DNA of 64,000 nucleotides from Prostheceraeus crozeri (lineage: Eukaryota; Platyhelminthes; Polycladida; Euryleptidae), in contig CAJQUW010011017.1 in assembly GCA_907163375.1 (NCBI GenBank), positions 682,001 through 746,000 of the forward strand, read 5' to 3'. The stretch's first letter is position 1, and each line of letters starts with the position of its first letter. Under the pieces are notes generated by a model. That model ran no database searches. It was not told the DNA's origin and saw nothing but the letters and a program-made list of their open reading frames with translations. A program made the translations under genes and the position numbers. Below are positions 35,236-45,569 of the stretch, piece after piece.

Positions 35236-35614
35236 TAACGCTACTTCTCCCCATCGGGGGTTTGTACGTTGCTGTCGGCGGTCACAATTGTGATATTGTT
35301 GATGACAACTGATGTATGGTGGTGAGGGTTTGATCCTGCCAGTTGACACAGTCGCATGCAAGCGGCTCGTACCTCAGTTGGTGGAGCATAGGTCTAGTTA
35401 ACGTAGGTCGTAGGTTCGATTCCTACCAGCCAATTTGATCTATCGTTTATTTCATTTCATTCTATTGCTAACTGACTAAGTCAGACTTTAGCTGGAACGG
35501 TGTGGCACTGCTAGTCCGGATGCTCTTCCTCCGACTTAAAATGACACTTTCGGGGCTCGATCTCGGGATTGAAAGATCGCCAGGCCAAGCACTTAACCAT
35601 TGTGCTACACAGAC
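35236..35614 (-). mobile_element. SINE-A (unit 2), interrupted but with complete head
   Basis: Same interrupted SINE as in unit 1, but here the copy continues through GGGGCTCGATCTCGGGATTG and GCCAGGCCAAGCACTTAACC to the head end near ACACAGAC. It therefore represents the parental right-hand side. Confidence 0.85.
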
Positions 35615-35949
35615 AATTTCATTGAACTTGATCTATTAATAGTATTAAAACCACAAGGAGCTATTATAAAAACACAGTGTATATTAACAGTAGTACATGA
35701 CCATCAGATATTCTGCAGTAGACTCATTGCAATTCCGCTCAAACGTGGGTTGATTTCATTATATTTAGATTGTGATTCAGATATATGAAACGAAACAGAT
35801 GCATACAAAAATTCTACGAAAAATGTCGATTCCGTATTACTCATGTAATGAAATATCAAAAAACTAACGGCAGCAATTTCGCATTTTTCGAAATTTAAAC
35901 GGACAAGCAAGAGCAATTTTCTTTTCATTTAAGTGTCATTAATCTGTCA
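35615..35949. other. Unassigned stretch
   Basis: AT-rich spacer between SINE-A and the Harbinger-like element. Overlapping frames on both strands have no motif. Confidence 0.4.
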
Positions 35950-36634
35950 TCAATAAGCGTTCTATCAATCTTTCATTCCATTGTCATTAAGAACAGTTCA
36001 GTTTGATCAGAGACAAGATACAAATGAAGGTCTGCACCAACATTTATCCGTCATTTATCTGAAACAAGAAGGACTCTAGCAATGTATCTACTATTATTAC
36101 GACGACGCTCACGACGCTCTATGCGACGTGAAAGGATATTACGAGATCGATCAAATCCTTTCGATTTTATCCACGAGAATCTTTTCATTGCACGATATAG
36201 GTTTTCAAAGCATGTGTTTACATTTTTGTGCAGTCTTTTGGTCAGCCTACAACCATCGTGTCGTCGAAGTCAACCGTGGCCAGTCAGCCTGCAACTGTGC
36301 ATTACTCTGCGTTTTTTCGTGCAGAGCGCATCGGCATGATATTAGACTTATGATTCTACAGACACACGTGCAGGCTTCTTATAGTAATTTCGGTCAAACT
36401 GTTCATGAGCATTAATTACAGAGATCTGCGAAGCTATGATGACAGATAAATGACGCCCTTTTAACTAATCACAGATAAATGACAGTTAGATGAAAGAGAC
36501 AAAGATGACTGATAAATGAAGACTTGGTAGAACGCAGTTAAGATGGTTCATTAAACCGTCTTAATTCGCTTTCATTTATCCGTTATATTTGCTGAAATGA
36601 AGGTTTGACAAATGACGATTCGTAGAACAGGCCC
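35950..36634 (+). mobile_element. Truncated PIF/Harbinger transposon with subterminal repeats
   Basis: The frame at 36082-36339 reads RRRSRRSMRRERILRDRSNP, followed by FD, an ARYRFSKHVFTFLCSLL stretch and a LQLCITLRFF stretch. This is the order at the start of Harbinger (HARBI1-type) nucleases: basic N-terminus, R-x-NPFD, YRF, then LQ-x-LI-LRFF. The protein stops after about 85 residues, so the DDE catalytic part is missing. The right end, CGATTCGTAGAACAGGCCC, is a Harbinger-like terminal sequence. The left end near 35956 (GCGTTCTATCAATC) is a poor match, so the limit is uncertain. ATAAATGAC-type motifs are repeated around 36049, 36444, 36470 and 36510 and may be transposase-binding repeats. 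Confidence 0.8.
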
Positions 36635-37639
36635 AATGTTCTGACACCTAGCTCCGTTTGCTTTCCCTTGAGCTCTCCTTGTGTAACACGGTTTGTAAAT
36701 TTTTCGTTATTCTGTTAGACATAACGGAACTTACAATGACTTCCACAGACGTAACCAAAAAGAATCGACATCGCAACCATTAGATAGTAATGCTAACTTC
36801 TAGCTAGAGTTCACAGAAATCGTCGACGAAAACTTCATTAATTTGAGCTGAAGCAGATTAAAACAATTTATCAAGTTGTCTATGAAATATTATTTATTAT
36901 GTCAGTGGAAAAGAGATTATTTTTCTCAAGACGTTGAGAAATAGGAGTGGAAAAGATTACAAGCTCCAAACTAGCCATTTTCTGATAAGATAAATGTCCG
37001 ATTTCATTGAAATGGTGAATGAATTGAAACCTGAGAAGGAATACAAATTCTTTTTTCAGGAAACGAATGACAAGAATAATTGAATACGGTAACAGGTTTA
37101 CAATTTGACATATAATAAATGGAAATTTTTAATGTTGACTGCCATTTATCAAAATTCAAATCGCAGACTTCATTTGAATGTGAAGCACTCAAACTTTTCA
37201 ATATACTGATAGACTTATTTCTGCATGTAGAAGTCACATCATTTCCTTTTGGATGGAGCTGTCAGATTTGCGTGTTTTAGCAAAAATGATTTATTACGGT
37301 GCTACTGAGTGCAACATGTAGCGGCTCTTCACATACTGCTAAATCTTTTATTCTGTTTGTCATGTGCACAAACTTGTGTTTTTTGAACCGCTCGCTCGTG
37401 ATTTACGAGAATATAGTCATACAGATTCTTTGTGCCGTGCAATGTTCATTGCTGCAGTAGGATTACTAGAGAAATTAGTATTATTCCCTAAAAGTAAGAA
37501 CTGCTGGGATGAGAACATTCTCCCCTCACATTTTTCTTACAGCTGTAGATTTATGTTTTATTTATTTATATTAACAGGGGTGGGGGAAATGTCATGCACA
37601 TACGAAATAGCAAATCATAATCAGAAGCGCAGTCAGTAG
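36635..37639. other. Unassigned AT-rich stretch
   Basis: No gene recognised. A 91-codon frame at 37364-37639 has no motif. Confidence 0.4.
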
Positions 37640-37915
37640 TCATTGCAGTCACTTCATGTGTTCTCCATCACATCGTTTGACGCGTCTTTGACGATTTGCT
37701 GCCAGTTCACTCAGTCCTTCACCTTCTCCTTCCAAGTCCTCCAGTCTTCTTCTGTGCGTTCCAGGTCTCTTTTGATACAGTCCTTCCATCCAATCCTTGG
37801 CCGTTCCCTTCTTCTTGTCATTGTGTCATCCATCTCTTCCACTTGCTTCACTACCCTTTCGTCTCCCATCCTTACCACATGCCCTGCCCACCTCAGTCTC
37901 TTTTCCATTGAATGT
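37640..37915 (-). mobile_element. LINE C-terminal tail (RLRWAGHV type)
   Basis: The minus-strand frame reads KRLRWAGHVVRMGDERVVK, then RPRIGWKDCIKRDLERTEED and WRTWKEKVKD. After one stop the same frame continues VNWQQIVKDASND. R-W-x-GHV followed by RP-x-x-W-x-D and a D(R/W)xxW ending is the C-terminal signature of many invertebrate LINE proteins. Only about 90 codons remain, so this is an extreme 5' truncation. The copy seems younger than those at 6790 and 44160, because one frame stays open over most of it. Confidence 0.88.
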
Positions 37916-38639
37916 GGTTTCCTTTTCATTTCTTTGCTGCTAGCTAGCTCCATTACCATTAATACCATGAATAGAAATGGGCTCAAAGTACTACCGTCTT
38001 AGACCCATGTGCGCTTCGCTCCGATCACTGCCGCCACTCTCGTATTCCTGAACATACGACAAAATAATCAAAGGTACAAATATTTACTTGAAATATTTAT
38101 TTTGGCTAGACTGCTTGTACTGCGAACTTCAAACATTGTCAGGGGAGGCTGAGTACCGGCACGTACTCTACCTAAGACTGTAAATTGAATCTTCGCTGAT
38201 TGAGAGCAAAATTCCGTCTTTAAGTGAGATAACCTCCGGATTCGATTCTCATCCAAAAGCTCAAAATCTCAAAAATCAATAAAAAATCAAGATGAAACTT
38301 ATAAAAAACTTTTTAATAGCAGCATTGTTAAAAAATTGTATCAAAGTAATAATTGAAATGTTTCTGTAGGATCAACTAATGTTCCCATGCTTCTAAGATG
38401 CTTCTAGTGAATCAGTTAACATTAAAGACCTGTCAATATAAATCAAGGATGAAGATTCATCTTCCTGACTACTTCCGTCAGTAGTGTGATTAAATGTAAT
38501 GATAAGATACAGGAATGCATTGGAAACATTGCGACAAAAGCAATGAAGCTTTAGAATTCTGAACATGAAAAATGTAATTATGGCTGCTACTGCGATAAGG
38601 TGACACATGTATTTGAGAAGAAAAAAATCAAAGTCGATA

Positions 38640-39230
38640 AAGTTGATTGAATAACTTTGCAGTTGTGGGAATGAATGTCTTCTCCCGGCACCGAAGCCCG
38701 TTTCCCTGATGGCAAACATGAAGGCATGAGGTGATGTAGCAGGTGATTAGGCTACAACATTTTCTTGAATAACTTAATTGCCCAGGCTTCGCGACGAGTA
38801 CTAAGTGGGGGCAAAATATTGCACAAGCATTCGTAAGAGCAGATAATACGATGACATCTCTTCCTGATGCGTTCTTACTTTTCCGCATTAGATTTGGAAA
38901 TTCTTATAAATAGTACGTAGATTGTTATACTCAAGAACTCCGCGTATGACCGAGTTATAAATCTGGACGAGTGTTCATTCTTCGAGGTCTCAAACTTCTT
39001 GAGTTGTTTCAGAAGATATATATTTCGAGATGAAGCTTTGCAAATATTGTTGATGTGTGTGTTCCACCTTAAGTATGAATGAAACTCTACGCCATATATC
39101 TTCAGTGATGGTGGTTTATCTTCGGATATGTGGAGTTGCTCGATGCTAGTTGATCTCTTGTCTTTATTCACAATCAGTCCGTTTTCTTAACACCATGAGA
39201 CAGCATTTAACGTTCAATACAAGTTTGAGT
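38640..39230 (-). mobile_element. CR1/Jockey-like LINE tail
   Basis: The minus strand gives WC-ENGLIVNKDK (reverse-transcriptase motif 7 region), LKIYGVEFHSYLRWNTHIN, ASSRNIYLLKQLKKF and then an eroded stretch. A later frame reads REKTFIPTTAKLFNQL, like the end of these proteins (R-x-x-FIP-x-x-x-x-LNN). The endonuclease and the catalytic FADD part are absent. Frame changes occur between the two halves. Confidence 0.82.
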
Positions 39231-39590
39231 CTATTTGTAGACTGCAGGAACACACATAAATCTAAATTGATTTCATCCTATCTGCATGCTAACTGACCGA
39301 ATGAATATTGACAGTAACAAAAACATTATCTTTATGACATGCCTGTGTAGTCTATATTTATTTCTTCATGTGATGTGAATGATATGATGGTAAATTAAGA
39401 TAATAAGCATGACTAATGTCAATCGACTCATGAGCCAAGACGGTCATGGAAGATGGCTTCATCCCATCCACCACTAAATTAGCAGCTCAAGGATGTACAG
39501 CTGCAACCACTTGGTTCTTGTCGTTGAGACTGAGTTTCGCTCATTAATTCGCGGAATTAATGAGTCAATATTAGAGTGCATCATGAAGTC
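39231..39590. other. Unassigned stretch
   Basis: AT-rich spacer. Nothing recognised. Confidence 0.4.
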
Positions 39591-40101
39591 CCGTCTGTTT
39601 AAATTTCTTCTGAAAATTCCTGTTTTCATTCATTATTCTGTTCGATGTACAATTTGTGCATTTTTGTACGTCACAGACTTTTCGTTGAGGGAAGTTGAAC
39701 GAAGAAAAACAGTAAAAAGTGTAGAAACAGAGCCTTTATTGCTGTGCAAATTAATTGCATCATTTTTCCAATCCCTGATTATATGATGCTGAAAATTATC
39801 AAGCAATCTGCCATTTTCTTCACTTATCCCAGTCCCAGCCAAGGCATAGAGCCATAACAGAGAGCTAGGGGTGGGCAGCCTTCACACACTCGCAATTCTT
39901 ACCAGGACGGGGTTTGTGACCTCTAGTGAGAGCAGTGGCATTTCCGGAGGCGGACAGACTCGAACCCTGGACCTTCTGCACCTCCGTACCGAGGCGCAGC
40001 CCTTAACCAACTGCGCTATCCTACTACCTTGCCATGATTTTAAGTGCCGTCTGTTTAAATTTCTTCTGAAAATTCCTGTCTTCATTCATTATTCTGTTCG
40101 A
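39591..40101. repeat. 55-bp direct repeat pair flanking a tRNA-like SINE
   Basis: CCGTCTGTTTAAATTTCTTC and the following 35 bases occur at 39591-39645 and 40047-40101 with one mismatch, 456 bp apart. The interval contains the tRNA-like SINE below. The size exceeds a normal target-site duplication, so a local duplication or recombination between repeats is more likely. Confidence 0.85.
39868..40028 (-). mobile_element. tRNA-derived SINE (type D)
   Basis: On the minus strand GATAGCGCAGTTGGTTAAGG (A box) and CCAGGGTTCGAGTCTG (B box) are well preserved and properly spaced. They are followed by a body with GGTCACAAACCCCGTCC. No second copy was seen in the window. Confidence 0.75.
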
Positions 40102-40104
40102 GAC

Positions 40105-42670
40105 AATTCAATTAAAAGTCTATCTTCAACTTTCCGGTTCGATGAGAAGATTTTATAAAAATGCGTCACATGAATTCATAATCATATGGAAACATTTTCT
40201 TTTGCATTAACTGTCTTAACTGATAACTGAGAAAGCAGTTGTAATACACTTGAGTTGATTAGTCTCCTCAATGTGGAGGTAGGTAGACAAGATGCAAAGA
40301 TAATCAACTATTTCATTGATTAACCAATTATCTGAAACGTTAGCATTCAAATTAGGATCACAAGAATAGATAAACGACTATGCTTAAGCATAGGATATCG
40401 AGCAGTCACATTTCTACTAACGTGACAAAAATAATTTCAAAAATCGAAACAGAAAATTGAAGTCGGTAAAATTATGATTTCATTCTTCCATTTCTTTCAG
40501 AGGATTTCAGTCAAGCAGAATTGTCTAATTTCGGAAAGAATGAAACTAATTTGCTGGTATTCATTCAGTCAAACATTATAATGCGTCTCAACAGGTGCTT
40601 AACTTGTCATTGCATCCCGACGTTAAGCGAAGTCCTTTGACTTCACATGGCGCAAACGTTCATGTTTGAAATCCAAATCAACCCGGTGATGAGTCCTTCG
40701 ACAGTCCATTTTCTTGTAACTAAGTTAGATGGTTCTCATGAAAAGCCATATTAGGCCTATATACATGCACATAAATAAAATGACTAGAGCGGACAAGTGT
40801 ACTGGAAAGAATTCTACACAAAAGTCACACGCTGCTATGATAGTGGAAGAATGGCGGCTTTCTTGTTGAGTATAACAAAGAGAGTAGCTTTACATTCTAA
40901 CAGGAACAAAGTTGTCGTTGAATAAGCTTGTATGGGTATCGATCGGTCACGCTATAACACTTTGCTAGAATTCAAGTGCAGGATGTACATGTATATTCCG
41001 GGTACTATACAGTAGTGAAGCCGTCCGTGATGTCATACAAATAATTCATCGGTTACTCAGCTTCATATAAGGCTGTCGTATTTCTGTTAATTACACAAAA
41101 ATCGCAGTTGTTGTTTGATTAAGAGCCCTTTGCTGATAAAACGCAACTTCCGTGAATTGTACCGACTGGGTAGGCTAAATACATCACAACATTTTCACAT
41201 GGTGAAGTTTTACAGAATTCTTATGTACTGATCTTAATCAGTAATGAGATTTAGACTATCCGTTTTTTCTATTAAGCGAAGGATAGCGAAGAATAGGCCT
41301 ATACTTAGATACCAAGGAGAGATCCAACTTCTATTCTCATGAACTCAGCAGATGTACGCCGAAAACTCCGTCGCCGATGAAAAATATATCGGCGCAAGGG
41401 TCCAATCTTCAAAAAGTTTCATTCTATACATATTCATTATGTCTGTATAAAATCATCATTTTCTATGGTGCTCATATTGCGCCATTCATTTGAAGGATAG
41501 AACACATACTCGAATACTTCTGATGAAAACATTCCGAAATTATCCTTATGCATTCCTCGTAGATGTGATGAGGGTGAAAAAACCTAACAAAGAAGAAACC
41601 CACTTGATGGAAATAATCTTACTAGCATAAGCCAACAGAGATCTTCTATGGAATGTTTTCGTTCCCATGATCTTCTATCATCCTTGTGCATAACAGTATT
41701 ACTATTCAGGTTCGAAACTATACTTTCCGGTCCCGATAATAATTGCCATACGAATCAGTGATGCGATTGCTCTTAAGGAATAAAATTGAAGACAAATCTA
41801 AGATTAGAAGTAAATGAATATTACGATAAGCCACAGAACTCTCAAACATTCAATTGCAATTCAATTTACGAACCTCTCTTGACATACCTTTTGATAAATG
41901 TTCATTTAATGCACTGAAACTGAAATGGTGTAGTAAATGGCAATTGAAAATTATTCTTATCGAACTTTGAATGGAAGTCAACGATGTATCTACTGATAGA
42001 ATGGAGAGATAAAGTTCCACTTTCTATTTAGCCGAGCTTTACAGTAAGTACATTGACGCTAAAGCTTGAGAATGGCTGTTTATTGATGAAATTAGTTAAA
42101 TCGCTTCTCATGATATGCTTAGCTTAAGTGTGAAATGTTCATATCATGATCTTCATTGTAGCATTCATGTTTTCATTTAAAATAATTCAAATGAGAGAAT
42201 ATTCATCAGGGTTGAACAAGGCACCTGTTTGCCGGTGCACCGGACAATGCAGCAGAGATTTTAAAGTCACACTGAAGTACATACAAGTACATGGCCGAAA
42301 AGTAAGTTCTTTAGCGTTGTAGTGAGGTTTGTGTATAGTCAATAATGTCCTTAAATTATGGAAAGTGGGGTCTGAACTTCGCTGCGTGCACAACTGCTAC
42401 TGTTTCGAAATAAATGGAAATTCGTCTTGAATAAAATAACAGAAAAACAGGAGGCGACATTTGGATGACCGGCGTGCCTTTATAAATGACGAATTATTTG
42501 AAGGCATTATCATGCTATGATTCGTGGACGGATGAATTAATTTCAGTGAAAATTTATTAGAATACATTGAAATATCAAATTTCATTACTGCAGGTCTACA
42601 GTATTTGTGTGAATTCATTCTTTTCTTCCCCTTGTATATAATTTTCTTCCCATCACGTGTTACTACTCAT
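40105..42670. other. Unassigned AT-rich stretch
   Basis: The longest stretch without a recognised element in the middle of the window. No supported gene, tRNA head or inverted-repeat element was found. Confidence 0.4.
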
Positions 42671-42675
42671 TTCAG

Positions 42676-42861
42676 AGAATGTCTGTGAATCACATGCAAG
42701 CAATGCCCAGTGACGTCGGATTGTTTAAACGGACTTCAAATGTGACGTCACTGAGGATATTTAATGAATTTGACAGCGTTTTAATTGATTGTTTCAAATA
42801 CTTTGTGCATGTGACTGGTCCTGTCTGTTTTCTCTCGCTTGCCGTTGCAAGGGTTGCCAAG
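42676..42861 (+). CDS. Possible isolated internal exon
   Basis: A 186-nt open stretch of 62 codons is preceded by a pyrimidine-rich tract ending TTTCAG (42670-42675) and followed by a consensus donor, AAG-GTAAGG, at 42861/42862. Its translation begins MSVNHMQAMPSDVGLFKRTS and ends VARVAK. No family is recognised. It contains two TGACGTC motifs (42711 and 42743), so a regulatory element is an alternative reading. No partner exon with matching phase could be identified in the window. Confidence 0.25.
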
Positions 42862-44159
42862 GTAAGGCCGTTGTCAAAGGTTGGCACCCCTATGCATTGT
42901 AAGGAATAATTGCGAAACACGGAATTCAAAGACGAAACTCATACGTGGTGAACCAGCCCGAGAACCGGTGCATCGCGCACATCCCTACCGTTCAGAACAC
43001 TTAGAGACAGGCTACAAGATATGACATCCTGTGGTGAATGTATTGTTGCACATGACAACATGTCGGACTCTAAGAGGATTGCACGAGCTCTCATCTTAAG
43101 CATGCCAGATAGTTGGTTTTCACCATATCGTACCTATTCTTGTATAGGGGGTTGAGGCATAGACCTTCGTTATAACACTGTCACGGTCAAGTGATAGCAA
43201 CGACATTTAGTGGTCAGTGGTCGCTTGCCATCTATAAAAATCAGTGCACAGCTCAGTCAATTCACCGAAGAAGAATCGTCTTAATAGAAGGAACAGAACC
43301 ATAATGTAGGGATCGTCTCGTTACTTGGCCTCCTTAAAATGTTATGAAAATTGTCACTTATTTTCCTCCAATAACTAAGCGCAAAATGCAATCATTAATG
43401 ATGTCTGAGTAGGCACTTTAGCTACAAAATGTCTACTTGTTCAAATGTGAAAACTAGATTCTATGAAATTAAAAAAAAAATTTTAAAAAATAAATAGAAT
43501 TTCAGGTGACGGAATTCCATGTTTTGATGCATTTTTACAAAACGAAAAATACGGCTATTCTCAAAACAATTATACTTAGATTGTTCATTTTTTCATTTCA
43601 TTTCTAACTCTACACGTATATGAAATCATCTGCGTCCTATATGAAATTGTTAATTACCTCATAGAATTCTCGTTCACAGTAACTGTCTCAAGTTTAACGT
43701 CTTACTGACTTGCTTGAAATGTTGAAAAACGCTGTTCATTACAAAATTAATTTTCTGTGTTACTAGAGGCCTATGTTCTCGCAGACAGAATGTAAATATG
43801 ACTGATGCAAGCAAATGACGATAAAGATCTGCGACTTTCCAAACTCACGCTGTTATCATTACTGTTAACATTATCTTCTATATGCAACATTCTGAGGAGA
43901 AGCGCAACACTTTATGTGTTCATTCCACTACATGAGATTGTTTGAAGAGGCTCAGCTTTCCAAAAGTGCAACTAACATACACTCAGCAACAAATTTAGCA
44001 AATGAACAAGTGGGAAGGGAATTTCATTGAGTGTTTACCGGACACTGATTTTCCTGTTTGGTATCGGATAATCAGAAAACCGGATATTCTATCTGTCCTG
44101 AACCGATTATGTGGCAACGGATAGGGAGAATCATAACTTGAAGGCATTGGATGCAAGTA
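42862..44159. other. Unassigned AT-rich stretch
   Basis: Poly-A and poly-T runs near 43470-43490. No gene recognised. Confidence 0.4.
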
Positions 44160-44500
44160 AATTATGTCTACAGACGTTGGATGTGTGCTGTCTCTCCTCA
44201 AGATCGGATCTCAAATGAAGAAGTGAGAAGAGGGCTCGGATTAGAGGAAATTGACGACGTCACAAGGAGAAGGCGTCTGCGTTAGTTCGGGCATGTCACC
44301 AGAATGAATGACAACTGTTGGACAAGGCGAGTGCAATCCATGAACGTGGCAGGGAGAAGACCAGCCGGCCGACTCAAGAAGTGATGGAGAAACAATGTCG
44401 AAGATCTTCGACTACTCGGACTTGTCCCCAACGATGCCCTCGATTGAGAGAAGAGGCGAGGAGCCATAAGGAGAAATCGTCGGACCCAATCAAGTTGAAG
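44160..44500 (+). mobile_element. LINE C-terminal tail (GHV type)
   Basis: The plus strand gives RRWMCAVSPQDRISNEEVRR, GLGLEEIDDV, LR-FGHVTRMNDNCWTRRV, GRRPAGRLKKRW and LGLVPNDALD. These are the M-x-RWMCG, LGIE, RWFGHV and GRP-x-x-RW motifs of invertebrate LINE tails, in the right order. Stops interrupt the frame (one in place of W/R before FGHV, one after NDALD). The 3' end is near 44500-44540. Confidence 0.85.
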
Positions 44501-44504
44501 CAAT

Positions 44505-45190
44505 CGACGCTAAATGGATTGAGTGAGATTAGATGCAAGTAAACGCGAATCACCTAAGAATAGGATACACGAATAATACAAGTGTGCATAACATGACTGG
44601 GTGAATATTGGATGAACTAGATGAAATCTGTCTACCCTCATCTTCAAAGATATTGAAGAAAATGTTTCTTAAAAACAAAGTAAGTATATAAGGACTATTA
44701 ATTAAGTATATAAACACTTTAATTAAATCAAAAGCAATATGTGGTACTCTTTTCACGGAATTTGTTAGTGGCTTTCCTTTATTACAGCTAAAGAACATAA
44801 CTAACTTTTCATTTATGATCAAAAATCCGAAGAGTTGCTACCGGATTTACCCCCAACCGATCCTCTGCTGCAGATATCCAACTGGATTTCCGCAAATGAA
44901 ACTCAGAATGTGAGCATAGTATGTTTTCTATGGTAAGACATCATCTATCCTTCAATTGCCTTAAAATACCAAATGACATTCGGGCCGAAAAACTTTGATG
45001 TTATGCTTGAAATCAAAGTCAATATGATTCGGTTGAAGCTTCGAGTGGGTCTGATTTCGGCTCTTTTCCCAGACCCCACCCCCTCCAGCAGCACCCTAAC
45101 GTCTTGTTTTACGGGAATCGCAAGAAATCGAAAAGGGACCATAGCACTAGGAACATGGGTATTTTAGGTATCGGGAAACTCATGTTGACG
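44505..45190. other. Unassigned stretch
   Basis: No gene recognised. Short frames at 44550-45167 have no motif. Confidence 0.4.
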
Positions 45191-45197
45191 GCGATGA

Positions 45198-45231
45198 TGA
45201 CTCATATGTGACGTCACAAACTGCGCACGCG
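45198..45231. promoter_or_regulatory. Cluster of AP-1, CRE and NRF1-like sites
   Basis: Within 34 bp lie TGACTCA (45198-45204, AP-1 type), the palindromic TGACGTCA (45209-45216, CRE) and TGCGCACGCG (45222-45231, NRF1 type). CpG dinucleotides are locally frequent in an otherwise CpG-poor region. Such clusters occur in animal promoters. No gene is recognised on either side, so the role is open. Confidence 0.35.
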
Positions 45232-45569
45232 TGAACGAACTTTCTATTGTGACTCTCGCCGCACGATTCCCTTTACAAATCAGGGTTTCAACAGGACATT
45301 TGCTGTTTAATATCAGCAGAATGAAGGTATTATGCAATGCATGCAACTCGGCATTGTAGTAGTGGCCATCTGATGGTCTTGAAGCTCTCATAACGGGAGA
45401 ACTGCCTATTGTACTGGCGGCGGGAAACTGGAAAAGGGCCCTGATTTCAAACATCGACATAAAAGAGAGCAGGTCCTGATTTTACAGTTACTATCATCCT
45501 TACAAGTTAATTGGATTTACAGAAAATATTTAGTAATCTACTTCGCGATGATAAGTAATTTAACAGACG

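Larger units (their letters stand above)
34484..35557. repeat. 537-bp direct tandem duplication
   Basis: Sequence starting AAATCCAGTCATTTACTTCA occurs at 34484 and again at 35021. The two units line up at a constant 537-bp offset. The only difference I found is GTTAACGTGGGTCG in unit 1 against GTTAACGTAGGTCG in unit 2. Unit 1 ends in the middle of SINE-A (TTTCGGGGGG), and unit 2 continues through the rest of the SINE. So the duplication breakpoint lies inside the SINE, and unit 2 keeps the original right flank. Either it is very young or it is an assembly artefact. Confidence 0.93.
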
